Numbered from the stretch's first letter, positions 54,023 to 63,510 are shown. The stretch: DNA of 64,000 bases from Rhodoferax saidenbachensis (GCF_001955715.1 NZ_CP019239.1:372001-436000), one strand, 5' to 3'. A program made the numbers and translations. Notes: generated by a model from the letters alone, not told the origin.

Positions 54023-54382
54023 ATGCCCGCGCTGCAAACCTTACGAAACGCCCGCACCCTTGCCCTGGGGGTGCTGGCCTGGTTTGTGTTGTCCATGGGC
54101 GTGGCCATTGCCTCGCCCGTGGTCAAGCCGCAGACACTGACCCTGGTGTGTTCGACGGCCGGTGCCGTCAAGTTGGTGGCGGGCAGTGACGATGGCGCCA
54201 CCCCGGCCGCTCACCAGACGCTGGATTGTGTGTTGTGCCTGGCTTTGGGGGCGCCGCCTGCGGTCCAGCTTCTCGTTTCCACACCGGTCCATGGTGTGGT
54301 GGTTCCGACACCCGTGCAGTCTGCTGCGGTTGTCTGGCGCACGGCTGCGCCGCTTCCCGCCCGCGGTCCGCCCGCAGCCTGA
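54023..54382 (+). CDS. DUF2946-like exported protein, first copy
   Basis: 119 residues. Hydrophobic N-terminal segment (LALGVLAWFVLSMGVAIAS), then LTLVCSTAGAVKLV and DCVLCLALG, giving the Cys-x(n)-Cys-x-x-Cys arrangement of DUF2946 proteins, which accompany copper-handling genes. The tail is Pro/Val-rich. It opens a cluster with YcnI, PCuAC, a second DUF2946 protein and a PepSY protein, and probably binds or senses Cu(I) in the periplasm; that role is inferred. Confidence 0.75.
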   Translation: MPALQTLRNARTLALGVLAWFVLSMGVAIASPVVKPQTLTLVCSTAGAVKLVAGSDDGATPAAHQTLDCVLCLALGAPPAVQLLVSTPVHGVVVPTPVQSAAVVWRTAAPLPARGPPAA

Positions 54383-54424
54383 CGCGGGTGCTGCAGGTCT
54401 GTACCTGCAGGTCCCTCCCCCTTT

Positions 54425-54446
54425 CTCTCTCTCTCTCTCTCTCTCT
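54425..54446. repeat. (CT)11 dinucleotide tract in the leader of the ycnI-like gene
   Basis: Eleven uninterrupted CT units in the 176-bp gap between the first DUF2946 gene and the YcnI gene, 112 bases before the YcnI start codon. Long dinucleotide runs are rare in bacterial genomes of this GC content and are prone to slippage. Confidence 0.9.
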
Positions 54447-54558
54447 GCATCGCCGTTGATTGCGTGCGCCGGTTCCCGTGATGGAACGCGCGGCGGGCGC
54501 CAGCGGTCCTGGTTGTGTCGTGTGGCGCACTGTGCCGCATTCTTGAAAGAATCCCGTT

Positions 54559-55110
54559 GTGAACTCTCATTTTGCTCTCAAATTAGTAGCTGCTTGCGCA
54601 ATATCCATGTGGGCTGCGGCCTCTTTTGCCCACATAACTTTGCAGGACGGCGCCGCCGCTGCCGGAGCGGGTTACCGCGCCACCCTGCGCGTCGGGCACG
54701 GCTGCAATGGCTCGCCCACCACGGCGATCCAGGTGCGTATTCCCGCCGGCTTCAACGGCGCGCAGCCCATGCCCAAAGCCGGCTGGACGCTGAGCACACG
54801 GGTGGGCGCGCTGGAGCAGCCCTACGAATCCCATGGCACGCGGTTTGCGGAAGGTGTGCTGGAGATCACCTGGACTGCCAACGGCCCGGCCAACGCGCTG
54901 CCCGATGCCTATTACGACGAGTTTGTCCTGCGGGGCACCACCCCCACCAAACCCGGTCCCCTGTGGTTCAAGGTCACCCAAGTCTGCGAAAAAGGCAGTA
55001 CGGCCTGGACCGACGTTCCCGCCACAGGTACCTCTACCAAGGACCTGAAGTCGCCTGCCGCCCTGCTCGAAGTGCTGGACATCCAGGCCGCTGGCGGCCA
55101 TAACCATTAA
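54559..55110 (+). CDS. YcnI/DUF1775 copper-binding exported protein
   Basis: 183 residues from a GTG. Signal peptide ends ...ASFA and the mature protein starts with His (HITLQDGAA), the histidine that with others binds Cu(II) in characterised YcnI proteins. The DUF1775 domain covers about 25-150 (RVGHGCNGSPTTAIQVRIPAGFNGAQP; GTTPTKPGPLWFKVTQVCEKG) and a His-containing GGHNH tail ends it. An R1 copy encodes most of the signal peptide's hydrophobic core. Probable periplasmic copper chaperone. Confidence 0.9.
   Translation: MNSHFALKLVAACAISMWAAASFAHITLQDGAAAAGAGYRATLRVGHGCNGSPTTAIQVRIPAGFNGAQPMPKAGWTLSTRVGALEQPYESHGTRFAEGVLEITWTANGPANALPDAYYDEFVLRGTTPTKPGPLWFKVTQVCEKGSTAWTDVPATGTSTKDLKSPAALLEVLDIQAAGGHNH
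54579..54621 (+). repeat. R1 interspersed element, copy 10 (signal peptide of the YcnI protein)
   Basis: CAAATTAGTAGCTGCTTGCG CAATATCCATGTGGGCTGCG GCC, forward orientation, read in frame as K-L-V-A-A-C-A-I-S-M-W-A-A-A. It forms the hydrophobic core of the export signal. Confidence 0.75.
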
Positions 55111-55136
55111 CCCCACCCGTGAACCAAGGAAAAACC

Positions 55137-55622
55137 ATGAAACTGACTGTTATCGCAGGTGCTGCATTGCTCACCGCTGCCTTCTCAGGCGCTGCACTGG
55201 CGCAAGTTGCCGAAGTCAAAAACGCCTGGGCCCGCGCGACGGTGCAGGGGCAAAAGGCCTCGGGCGCCTTCATGCAAATCACCGCCAAAGAGAACGCCAC
55301 GCTGGTGTCTGTCTCGTCGCCTGTGGCCGGTGTGGCCGAAGTGCATGAAATGAAGATGGAAGGCGATGTGATGAAGATGCGTGCGCTGGACAAGGGGCTG
55401 GCCCTGCCCGCAGGCAAAGCGGTGGAGCTCAAGCCCGGGGGGTACCACGTGATGCTGATGGACCTCAAGGTTGCCCTGCAAAAGGACACCACGATTCCTC
55501 TGACGCTGGTGTTCAAGGACGCCAAGGGTGTTGAGTCCAAATCCGAGCTCAAAGTCCCCGTGACCACGGTCGCACCCGCAGCCTCTGCATCACCTGCTGC
55601 CGCAGGCGCCCACAAGCACTAA
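55137..55622 (+). CDS. PCu(A)C family periplasmic copper chaperone
   Basis: 161 residues with AAGGA before the ATG. Signal peptide ending GAALA, then the PCuAC domain with its Met/His copper site: VHEMKMEGDVMKM near 80-92 and GGYHVMLMDL near 115, i.e. the H-M(x)n-M(x)n-H-x-M pattern; a His-Lys-His tail ends it. Such proteins deliver Cu(I) to cytochrome oxidase and other targets. 26 bp after the YcnI gene. Confidence 0.93.
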   Translation: MKLTVIAGAALLTAAFSGAALAQVAEVKNAWARATVQGQKASGAFMQITAKENATLVSVSSPVAGVAEVHEMKMEGDVMKMRALDKGLALPAGKAVELKPGGYHVMLMDLKVALQKDTTIPLTLVFKDAKGVESKSELKVPVTTVAPAASASPAAAGAHKH

Positions 55623-55634
55623 ACGAAGCCGACC

Positions 55635-56021
55635 GTGACACCGCGCCAGCACCGGCCACCGCTGCACCGCCTTTGGGCGGGGTGGCTGGCTGCGCTGTTG
55701 GTGCTGTTTGCCACACTGGCACCCACGGTGTCGCACGCGCTGGCACTGGGCAACGCCATGCCGGGCATGGAGATATGCACCAGCAGCGGGCCCCAAACCC
55801 TTCCTGCCGATTCCCCGGCCGGGCCGGAGGCTGTCAAACATCTGGTGCATTGCCCGTTCTGCCTGCAATCCACAGACCAGGCCGTTCTTCCGGCTTCGGC
55901 GGTTGCCTACCTTTTCCTGCTTCCGGGCGAACTGTCGCAAGCCCTGGCCCTACAGGTTTTCTTCTACGAAAAACGGGCCTCACTCACGCCGCCACCGCGC
56001 GGCCCCCCTGCGTCGGTGTGA
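55635..56021 (+). CDS. DUF2946 family protein, second copy
   Basis: 128 residues from a GTG. One N-terminal membrane helix (about 15-35), MEICTSSG near 50 and HCPFCLQ near 75 (Cys-x-x-Cys with a preceding His), then another hydrophobic stretch and a Pro-rich tail. A typical DUF2946 protein. It shares layout but little sequence with the first copy at 54023. Probable metal-handling role by context. Confidence 0.85.
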   Translation: MTPRQHRPPLHRLWAGWLAALLVLFATLAPTVSHALALGNAMPGMEICTSSGPQTLPADSPAGPEAVKHLVHCPFCLQSTDQAVLPASAVAYLFLLPGELSQALALQVFFYEKRASLTPPPRGPPASV

Positions 56022-56155
56022 CCCCCTGAGCTGATTTTCGGGTCGCCCATGCTGCAGGCATCTGAGCCTGCGCATATCTGCATGCGCCCGATGTCGTGTG
56101 CGCCGCGCTGTGACAGCCTGGACGCCATCCTTTTCACACCTTCTGGATTCTGACG

Positions 56156-57550
56156 ATGCAAACTTCTGTTGCGCAATCGCCCGCGCGTGCCGCGGGCTTC
56201 CATGCCACCGCCTGGCGATGGCATTTTTATTCCGGCCTGTATGTGGTGCCGTTCCTGTTCATGCTGGCCGTGACCGGCCTGGTCATGGTGTTTTTCACGG
56301 GCTTTCAGACCCGGCTGGGTGCTCCTGTTTATGTGTCGGCTCAGAACCGGGTGCTGGCCGTGACGGCCCAAGCCCAGGCTGCCCTGGCGTCAGTGCCGGA
56401 TGGCACGCTGAAGGAATACATCGCACCGCCTGCCAAAGATCTGGCGGCGTGGTTTGTCGTCATGCAGGGCGAGCAGGCGCATGCGGTGGCGGTCAATCCC
56501 TACACCGCAGAAGTCCTCAAGACCGTGGACAAGGGCAACACGGTGTTTGCCTGGGCCGAAAAGATCCACGGCACCCTGCTGCTCGGCGATGTGGGCGACC
56601 GCCTGATCGAGATCGCAGCCGGACTGGCGGTGGTGATGGTCGTGACCGGGCTGTACCTGCACTGGCCGCGTGGCGGTAGCCGCTGGGCGGAGGTGCTGGT
56701 GCCCAATCTGCGGGCCAAGGGCCGTATCTGGTGGAAGTCGCTGCACGCCAGCATCGGTTTCTGGCTCAGCATCGTGCTGCTGGGCTTTTTGTTGACGGGG
56801 ATGTCCTGGACCGGCATATGGGGCGCCAAATATGTGCAGCCCTGGGCGACCTTTCCGGCCGTGAAGTGGGATGCCGTGCCCCAGTCGGACGCGACACATG
56901 CGACGCTGAATACGGCGGGTGTGCACGATGTGCCCTGGGGTCTGGAGCAAACACCTTTGCCCCAGTCGGGTTCGTCCGCGGGTGTACTGGGCGTGGCTGC
57001 GGGTGAGCCGGTCAATCTGGACGGCATGGTGAATCTGGCCACCCGTCTGGGCTTCTCGGGCCAGTTCCATATCAACCTGCCGCAAGACGCCAACGGGGTC
57101 TACACCCTGTCGGCCGACACCATGAGTGGCGATTTGAAGAACCCCACACACGACCGCACGGTGCATGTGGACCGCTACACCGGCCGTGTGCTTGCCGAAG
57201 CCGCTTTTGCCGACTATTCGCCGGTCGCCAAAGCGATGGCGGTGGGCATTGCCCTGCACCAGGGCGACCTGGGCCTGTGGAATGCCTTGCTTAACGTCGC
57301 GTTTTGCGCGGGTGTGGCGTTTTTGTGTGTCAGCGGCATCGTCATGTGGTGGAAGCGCCGCCCTGCGGGTGCCGGTCGCCTCGTGGCGCCGCCGTTATCT
57401 GCCGGGGCGCCACTGTGGAAATCCGGCGCTGTGGTGATGCTGCTGGTTGCAGTTGCCTTTCCTTTGTCTGGCGCCGTATTGCTGGCGGTGGTGTTGCTGG
57501 ACTGGCTGGTGATTGGCCGGTTGCCTGGCTTCAGGGTCGTGCTGAGCTGA
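56156..57550 (+). CDS. PepSY-associated membrane protein (siderophore/copper-associated permease-like)
   Basis: 464 residues. Four to five membrane helices (about 25-47, 155-175, 200-222, 380-402 and 425-455), PepSY-like periplasmic segments between them (TLKEYIAPPAKDLAAWFVVMQGEQAHAVAVNPYTAEVL; RTVHVDRYTGRVLAEAAFADY) and histidines in the membrane (HGTLLLG, HASIGFWLS). The family occurs with iron- and copper-uptake genes and may act as a ferric- or cupric-reductase. It closes the copper cluster. Confidence 0.9.
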   Translation: MQTSVAQSPARAAGFHATAWRWHFYSGLYVVPFLFMLAVTGLVMVFFTGFQTRLGAPVYVSAQNRVLAVTAQAQAALASVPDGTLKEYIAPPAKDLAAWFVVMQGEQAHAVAVNPYTAEVLKTVDKGNTVFAWAEKIHGTLLLGDVGDRLIEIAAGLAVVMVVTGLYLHWPRGGSRWAEVLVPNLRAKGRIWWKSLHASIGFWLSIVLLGFLLTGMSWTGIWGAKYVQPWATFPAVKWDAVPQSDATHATLNTAGVHDVPWGLEQTPLPQSGSSAGVLGVAAGEPVNLDGMVNLATRLGFSGQFHINLPQDANGVYTLSADTMSGDLKNPTHDRTVHVDRYTGRVLAEAAFADYSPVAKAMAVGIALHQGDLGLWNALLNVAFCAGVAFLCVSGIVMWWKRRPAGAGRLVAPPLSAGAPLWKSGAVVMLLVAVAFPLSGAVLLAVVLLDWLVIGRLPGFRVVLS

Positions 57551-57666
57551 GATTGCGCAAAAAAAGGGGATTCCACACCTGCCGTTCGGGTTTGAACCGG
57601 GTCGCCAGACGTCGCGCATTGGGGTAAGCTGTCATGACGGCTTACCCCGCCACATTTGGAGACACC

Positions 57667-58332
57667 ATGAGCGATTCAGACACCGCAGGTTTTGGCAAAT
57701 TCGTCCCCGGATTCGACTTTCTGCAAAACCTGGCCAAAGGGGCGAGTAACAACATTCCCCAAATGCCCAACCTGGGTAACTGGGTCGCCCCCACGCTGAA
57801 CGTGGAAGAGTTGGAAAAACGCATTGAAGAGCTCAAGAATGTGCATTTCTGGCTGGAGCAAAACTCGCGTGCGCTGGGCGCCACCATCCAGGCGCTGGAA
57901 GTGCAGAAAATGACACTGGCCACGCTCAAGGGCATGAACTTCAACATCGGTGACGTGGCCAATGCGCTCAAGCTCAAGGCGGCGGATTCGGTGGCCTCCA
58001 GCGTGCAGCGCGTGACCGAACGCGCGGCGTCCACCGCCAAGACCATCTCTGATGTCACCGGTGCGGGCAAACCCACCAAAGCCTCCAAGTCCGCTGTGGC
58101 GGGCATGGTGGATCCGCTGAACCTGTGGGGTTCTCTGACGCAGCAGTTCCAGCAGATTGCGGCCAATGCCGTGAAGGAAGCCAGCACCAAGACGGCGGTG
58201 GACATGACCAAAAACATGGCCACAGGCCTGGCCAAGGAAGCGCTCAAGTCTGCCACTGCCGCCAGCAAGAAGTCTGCAGCCAAACGCACAGCGGCGCGCA
58301 AGTCACCCGCTCGCAAGACCAGCGGGCGTTAG
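57667..58332 (+). CDS. phaM: PHA granule multifunctional regulator PhaM
   Basis: 221 residues. KFVPGFDFLQNLAKG near 10, APTLNVEELEKRIEELKNVHFWLEQNSRALGATIQALEVQKMTLATLKGM at 41-90 (matching PhaM/PhaP-like proteins) and an Ala/Lys-rich histone-like tail (SKKSAAKRTAARKSPARKTSGR) at the end. In Cupriavidus PhaM activates PHA synthase and ties granules to the nucleoid through such a tail. The presence implies PHA storage in this organism. Confidence 0.9.
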   Translation: MSDSDTAGFGKFVPGFDFLQNLAKGASNNIPQMPNLGNWVAPTLNVEELEKRIEELKNVHFWLEQNSRALGATIQALEVQKMTLATLKGMNFNIGDVANALKLKAADSVASSVQRVTERAASTAKTISDVTGAGKPTKASKSAVAGMVDPLNLWGSLTQQFQQIAANAVKEASTKTAVDMTKNMATGLAKEALKSATAASKKSAAKRTAARKSPARKTSGR

Positions 58333-58368
58333 CCCGTACAAGCCTCCGTTCGTTCAGAGGGGCGCTGC

Positions 58369-59652
58369 ATGAAACTCTTTCCCTATGCCCATGCCACCCA
58401 TCCGCAGTGGCAGATGGCCTGCGCACTGGTGCTGGCGCAGCTGCGTGCCCAGATGGCGCTGCACGGGTATGCGTCGTCGCCCACACTGGCACTGCTGTAC
58501 GTCACCGACCATTACGCCGGTGATGCCCAGGACATCCTGGAGCATCTGGGGGCCGAGCTGCCACTAGTCACCGATTGGTCGGGCACTGTAGGCGTGGGCA
58601 TTGCCAGCAACAACGTGGAGTACTTTGACGAACCCGCCCTGGCCGTGATGTTGTTGGAGCTGCCCAGCGACCAGTACCGCGTGTTCTCCGGTGTTGCGCC
58701 GCTCGGCTTGGGCTTTGAGGCGCACACCGCGCTGGTGCATGCCGACCCGGCCACCGCCGACCTGGGCGAACTGATCGCCGAGATGGCCGAACGCACCGGC
58801 TCGGGTTACCTGTTCGGAGGGCTCTCCAGCAGCCGTACCCGCAGCCTGCAATTCGCCGTGGCCGGTGACGGCAATATCCAGGGCCATGGCAGTGCCAGCG
58901 GCGTGTTCAGCGGTGGCCTCAGCGGGGTTGCCTTTCGCGCCGACGTGGGGCTGGTGTCACGCGTGACCCAGGGGTGCAAGCCGGTGTCCAAAGTACGCAC
59001 CGTGACCGAGGCAGATCACAACGTCGTGGTCACCCTGGATGGTGAGCCGGCGCTGGATGTCATGCTGGCCGATCTGGCGATTTCCCTGGAGCAGCCGCAG
59101 CAGGCGCTGGAAGTGGTGCGCGCCACGCTGGTGGGGCTGGTGCAACCACAGGCCGAGCAAGCGCCGGGTGTGGGTGCTGTTGCGGCAGTGCGCCAGACGG
59201 GCGATTTCGGCAGCGAAGTGACCGTGCGCCACATCATTGGTCTGGATCCGGGTCGGCGCGGCATCGCCGTGGCTGACCACGTGGAGGAGGGTGCCCAGTT
59301 GGCGTTTTGCCAGCGCAATGTGCATGCTGCGCGGGCCGATCTGGTGCGCATTTGTGCAGAGATACGCGAGGAGCTGGAGCCGCAGGAGCAGGCGCTGGAG
59401 ACAGCCCATGCAGTGCAGGCTTCGGAGATCGATGCTGCGCCCCATCCCGCGCGCCGCATTGCCGGTGCGGTGTACGTGAGCTGTACGGGTCGTGGTGGTC
59501 CGCATTTTGGCGGCCCCAGTGCCGAACTGCAAACCGTGCGGCGTGCGCTGGGCGATGTTCCGTTGGTCGGTTTTTTTGCAGCGGGCGAGATTGCCCATGC
59601 GCACTTGTACGGCTATACCGGCGTACTCACCGTTTTCACGGCGGGCCCTTGA
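58369..59652 (+). CDS. FIST domain sensory protein
   Basis: 427 residues, no membrane segment. FIST_N domain (about 25-220: LPLVTDWSGTVGVGI, GYLFGGLSSSRTRSLQFAVAGDG) and FIST_C domain (about 225-410: PHFGGPSAELQTVRRALGDVPLVGFFAAGEIAHAHLYGYTGVLTVF). FIST domains bind small ligands such as amino acids and are found alone or in signalling proteins. It directly precedes two chemoreceptor genes, so it may feed a chemosensory signal. Confidence 0.9.
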   Translation: MKLFPYAHATHPQWQMACALVLAQLRAQMALHGYASSPTLALLYVTDHYAGDAQDILEHLGAELPLVTDWSGTVGVGIASNNVEYFDEPALAVMLLELPSDQYRVFSGVAPLGLGFEAHTALVHADPATADLGELIAEMAERTGSGYLFGGLSSSRTRSLQFAVAGDGNIQGHGSASGVFSGGLSGVAFRADVGLVSRVTQGCKPVSKVRTVTEADHNVVVTLDGEPALDVMLADLAISLEQPQQALEVVRATLVGLVQPQAEQAPGVGAVAAVRQTGDFGSEVTVRHIIGLDPGRRGIAVADHVEEGAQLAFCQRNVHAARADLVRICAEIREELEPQEQALETAHAVQASEIDAAPHPARRIAGAVYVSCTGRGGPHFGGPSAELQTVRRALGDVPLVGFFAAGEIAHAHLYGYTGVLTVFTAGP

Positions 59653-59706
59653 GGGGCCGCTATTGTTTGCAACCGTTTCGCTAAAAAATATACGAGGAGT
59701 CGCGCG

Positions 59707-61494
59707 GTGAGTCTTTCCAATTTCAAAATCGGTGCCAAGCTGGGCATGGTGTTTTTTGCCTTGGTCGTTGTGACCGCCATGGCCGGAGGTTTTGCGCTGT
59801 CGCAGCTCTCCAAGATCAACGACAACACGGAAGACATGGCCACCAACTGGATGGCCAGCATCAAGTACCTGGGCCAGATGCAGGGGCTGCTCAATGACAT
59901 GCGGCGTGCCGAACTGCAGCACGTCCTGGCCATCAGTCCAGAGGGTAAAAAGCCCGAAGCCGATCGTATGGCAGCGAGCAAACCCAAGCTCGAAGAAGTG
60001 GGAAACAAGTTCCTGGCATTGGTGGATTCACCGGAGGAGAAAGCGGCCTGGGATGCTTACACCAAGGGCCTCAAGACCTACTACGAGACCAACACCAAAC
60101 TCCTTGCCTTGTCGGATATAGGCCCCGCAGAGATTGACGCCACCAGTCGCTATTTGCGAGAAGACTCTCGCACCGCGTTTCGGGCCATGTTCAAGAGCAT
60201 CGATGACATGTATGTATTGAATGTTCATGGCAGCGACCAAGCCCTCAGTGCGGCGCAAGCCACGTACGCGGGCTCGCGCGGCGGTGTCATTCTGTCCATA
60301 GCAATTTCTATTTTGCTGGCCGTGGCGTTGGGCTATTGGGTCACCATTCAGATCACCCGCCCCCTTGCCGCCGCCGTCGTGGCGGCCCAGGATTTCGCCG
60401 AAGGCAACCTGACCACCGCTTTGCAATCCCAAGGTAAAGACGAACCCGCGCAGTTGCTGCAGGCCATGGAAGGCATGCGCGCTAGCCTCTCCCGTGTCGT
60501 CGCCAACGTGCGCACTGGCTCTGAATCGGTAGCCACCGCCAGCGCCGAAATAGCCCAAGGCAACAACGACCTGAGTGCCCGCACCGAACAACAAGCCTCT
60601 GCGCTGGAAGAAACCGCGGCCAGCATGGAAGAACTAGGCTCCACCGTCAAACAAAACGCGGACAGTGCCCGCCAGGCCAATCAACTCGCCATGAACGCCT
60701 CTACCGTCGCCATCAAGGGCGGCGAAGTGGTCGGTCAGGTGGTCGAGACCATGAAAGGCATCAACGAATCCAGCCGCAAGATCAGCGACATCATCAGCGT
60801 GATCGACGGTATTGCCTTCCAGACCAACATCCTGGCCCTGAATGCCGCGGTGGAAGCCGCCAGAGCGGGCGAACAAGGGCGCGGCTTTGCGGTGGTGGCC
60901 AGTGAAGTCCGAAGCTTGGCCGGCCGTTCTGCCGAAGCCGCCAAAGAGATCAAGAGCCTGATCGGCGCCAGTGTGGAGCGGGTGGAACAGGGAACTGCGC
61001 TGGTCGACCAGGCGGGCACCACCATGACCGAGGTGGTCAGTTCCATCAAGCGGGTGACTGACATCATGGGAGAGATCAGCGCGGCCAGCAACGAACAGGC
61101 TTCTGGCGTCGCTCAGGTAGGCGAGGCGGTGACCCAGATGGACCAGGCCACGCAGCAGAATGCGGCGCTGGTGGAAGAGATGGCGGCAGCGGCATCGAGC
61201 CTGAAGACACAGGCCAACGAGCTGGTGCAGACCGTGGCAGTGTTCAAATTGGGTGCCGGCGACAGCCGGGGTGGCCCGCCCAAAGCGCAGGTGCGTGTTG
61301 CCCAGAGCGCACCATTCAAAGGTGATGAGCGCCGCACCGACGTCAAACCCGCATCGGCGGCCAAACCGGCCCTGGTCAAAGCCAAGGGGCTGGTAGCCCC
61401 CAAGGTGGCCCCAGCCCCTGCGTCCACACCAGCACCCAAGACCAGCACCAAGGTCACCCCGGCGGGTGGGGATGATGACTGGGAAACGTTTTAA
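59707..61494 (+). CDS. Methyl-accepting chemotaxis protein with C-terminal CheR-tethering pentapeptide
   Basis: 595 residues from a GTG with GAGGAGT before it. Helix 1 (about 10-32), periplasmic four-helix-bundle domain, helix 2 (about 192-215), HAMP ([19 protein letters not shown]), MA domain, then an Ala/Pro/Lys-rich linker of about 75 residues ending DDDWETF. The xWETF tail is the known docking site of CheR/CheB. First of two tandem paralogues. Confidence 0.94.
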   Translation: MSLSNFKIGAKLGMVFFALVVVTAMAGGFALSQLSKINDNTEDMATNWMASIKYLGQMQGLLNDMRRAELQHVLAISPEGKKPEADRMAASKPKLEEVGNKFLALVDSPEEKAAWDAYTKGLKTYYETNTKLLALSDIGPAEIDATSRYLREDSRTAFRAMFKSIDDMYVLNVHGSDQALSAAQATYAGSRGGVILSIAISILLAVALGYWVTIQITRPLAAAVVAAQDFAEGNLTTALQSQGKDEPAQLLQAMEGMRASLSRVVANVRTGSESVATASAEIAQGNNDLSARTEQQASALEETAASMEELGSTVKQNADSARQANQLAMNASTVAIKGGEVVGQVVETMKGINESSRKISDIISVIDGIAFQTNILALNAAVEAARAGEQGRGFAVVASEVRSLAGRSAEAAKEIKSLIGASVERVEQGTALVDQAGTTMTEVVSSIKRVTDIMGEISAASNEQASGVAQVGEAVTQMDQATQQNAALVEEMAAAASSLKTQANELVQTVAVFKLGAGDSRGGPPKAQVRVAQSAPFKGDERRTDVKPASAAKPALVKAKGLVAPKVAPAPASTPAPKTSTKVTPAGGDDDWETF

Positions 61495-61528
61495 ATGGAT
61501 ATGCGGGGTAGGCTCAAGTTGCTCCTTT

Positions 61529-61571
61529 ATTCATAGCTGTTTGCGCACTATTGACGGGGGCTACGGCCACT
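61529..61571 (+). repeat. R1 interspersed element, copy 11 (between the tandem chemoreceptors)
   Basis: ATTCATAGCTGTTTGCGCAC then TATTGACGGGGGCTACGGCC, forward orientation, in the 201-bp gap between the two receptor genes. Confidence 0.78.
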
Positions 61572-61695
61572 TTTTATATAAATTCCGGGTGTGCATGGCC
61601 ATGCAGGGTCTCACACTCGGGATGGATGGCCTTGCGGGTCATCATGGTTGCGTTGGAATGTTTTTTGCATCAATCGAATCAACGTTGGCTTCACC

Positions 61696-63510
61696 ATGAA
61701 CCTCAATAATTTCGGTATCCGGGCCCGTATCACTGCGGGCCTCGCATTGATTCTTTCCCTGGCGGTGCTCAGCGCTGCCAATTCGCTGTACCAGAACCTA
61801 GCGGTGAAATACGAGTCCGGGGAGGTTGGCAACTCATGGATACCGGCGATTGAAAATCTGGGCCATATGAAGGGGTTTGTGGCGGACCACTACTTGATGG
61901 TCAGTGACCGCATGGCGGGGCGGGACCAGTCCGACGCCGCGACCTTTGGCCAGAAGCTGCAGCAAACCGAAACCCAGCTGATCGCGGCGACTGAGGTGTA
62001 TGCGGCAACCCTGCTCACCTATACCGAGGCCAACGCAGCCGTGGGCGATGCGGAGAAGGCGCTGTATGCCGATTACCGGACCAAGCGCGACGCCTATTTC
62101 AAGCTGGCCCACAGTGGTCTGGCCGGTCTTGCGGAGGCCACCACCGCGCCAGAAAAACTGGCCCAGGTTCAGCAGGAGTTTTCTGCCAACGCACCTGCCG
62201 CATTCCGCCAAGCCTATGCGGCGATGGAAAGTATCCTGAAATTCAACCTGGACGGCACGGCGAATGCGGCGCAATCGGTGGTCAAGACAGTGTCATCCTC
62301 TGAAAAGACCATGCTCATTGCGCTGGCGGTGATCCTGGTGATGGGGGGCTGGTTGATATGGGCTATCCCGCGCAGCGTGATCATCCCCGTGCGGCAAGCG
62401 GTGTCGGTGGCGCAAAGCATTGCAGAAGGCGACCTCAGCCGCAGCATCGTGGTGAACCGCAAGGATGAACTGGGCCAACTGCTGGACAGCCTGTCCACCA
62501 TGCAAGGCCAATTGGCACACACGGTCTCTGCCGTGCGCCAGGGTTCGGAAGCCGTTGCCACGGCCAGCTCGGAGATCGCCCAGGGCAACCACGATCTCTC
62601 TGCCCGCACCGAACAGCAAGCCAGCGCATTGGAAGAAACCGCGGCCAGCATGGAAGAGCTCAGCTCCACCGTCAGGCAAAACGCCGACAACGCGCGCCAG
62701 GCCAACCAATTGGCCATGAGTGCTTCGACAGTCGCCGTTCAGGGGGGTGAAGTCGTGGGTCAGGTCGTTGAGACCATGAAGGGCATCAACGACTCTTCCA
62801 AAAAGATCAGCGACATCATCAGTGTGATCGACGGTATTGCCTTCCAGACCAACATCCTGGCGCTGAACGCGGCGGTCGAAGCCGCCCGCGCCGGAGAACA
62901 AGGCCGCGGTTTTGCCGTGGTGGCCAGTGAAGTGCGCAGTCTGGCCGGCCGTTCGGCCGAAGCGGCCAAGGAAATCAAGGGTCTGATCGGAGCCAGCGTC
63001 GAACGGGTTGCGCAAGGCACCGCACTGGTGGACCGAGCCGGTACCACGATGACCGAAGTGGTCAGCAGCATCAAACGTGTCACCGACATCATGGGGGAGA
63101 TCAGCGCGGCCAGCAACGAACAATCCCAGGGGGTGGCACAGGTCGGTGAAGCTGTGACCCAGATGGACCAGGCCACACAGCAAAACGCGGCACTGGTGGA
63201 AGAAATGGCAGCAGCAGCTTCGAGCCTCAAATCCCAAGCCCAGGAGCTGGTGCAGGTGGTCGCGGTGTTCAAGCTGGGTGCGGGGGGACCATCCAATGCT
63301 CCCCGCGCGTATGCCCGTGCGCCCACCGTGAGCCCAGGCGCAACGCAGCGCGCAGAGACCCAGCCCAAAGCGCCTGTCGCGAAGCTGCAGACAAGCACCG
63401 CGAAACCCAAGGCACCTGCCACGCAACTGGCGGCTTTGCCCAAGCCGACATCGAAGGCCAGCGCCAAAGTCACTCCCGCAGGGGGTGACGAGGACTGGGA
63501 AACCTTTTAA
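61696..63510 (+). CDS. Methyl-accepting chemotaxis protein with C-terminal CheR-tethering pentapeptide, second
   Basis: 604 residues starting [18 protein letters not shown]. The layout matches its neighbour: helix 1, periplasmic four-helix bundle (about 35-205), helix 2 (about 208-228), HAMP ([19 protein letters not shown]), MA domain and a long Pro/Ala/Lys/Thr linker ending DEDWETF. The signalling domain is nearly identical to the first receptor while the sensor domain differs, as expected after duplication with divergence of ligand binding. Confidence 0.94.
   Translation: MNLNNFGIRARITAGLALILSLAVLSAANSLYQNLAVKYESGEVGNSWIPAIENLGHMKGFVADHYLMVSDRMAGRDQSDAATFGQKLQQTETQLIAATEVYAATLLTYTEANAAVGDAEKALYADYRTKRDAYFKLAHSGLAGLAEATTAPEKLAQVQQEFSANAPAAFRQAYAAMESILKFNLDGTANAAQSVVKTVSSSEKTMLIALAVILVMGGWLIWAIPRSVIIPVRQAVSVAQSIAEGDLSRSIVVNRKDELGQLLDSLSTMQGQLAHTVSAVRQGSEAVATASSEIAQGNHDLSARTEQQASALEETAASMEELSSTVRQNADNARQANQLAMSASTVAVQGGEVVGQVVETMKGINDSSKKISDIISVIDGIAFQTNILALNAAVEAARAGEQGRGFAVVASEVRSLAGRSAEAAKEIKGLIGASVERVAQGTALVDRAGTTMTEVVSSIKRVTDIMGEISAASNEQSQGVAQVGEAVTQMDQATQQNAALVEEMAAAASSLKSQAQELVQVVAVFKLGAGGPSNAPRAYARAPTVSPGATQRAETQPKAPVAKLQTSTAKPKAPATQLAALPKPTSKASAKVTPAGGDEDWETF

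Noticed and set aside
54162..55103. 313-codon frame bridging the first DUF2946 gene, the CT tract and the YcnI gene
   Set aside because: It is out of frame with both recognised proteins and contains a low-complexity Leu-Ser run from the CT tract; no ribosome binding site or motif.
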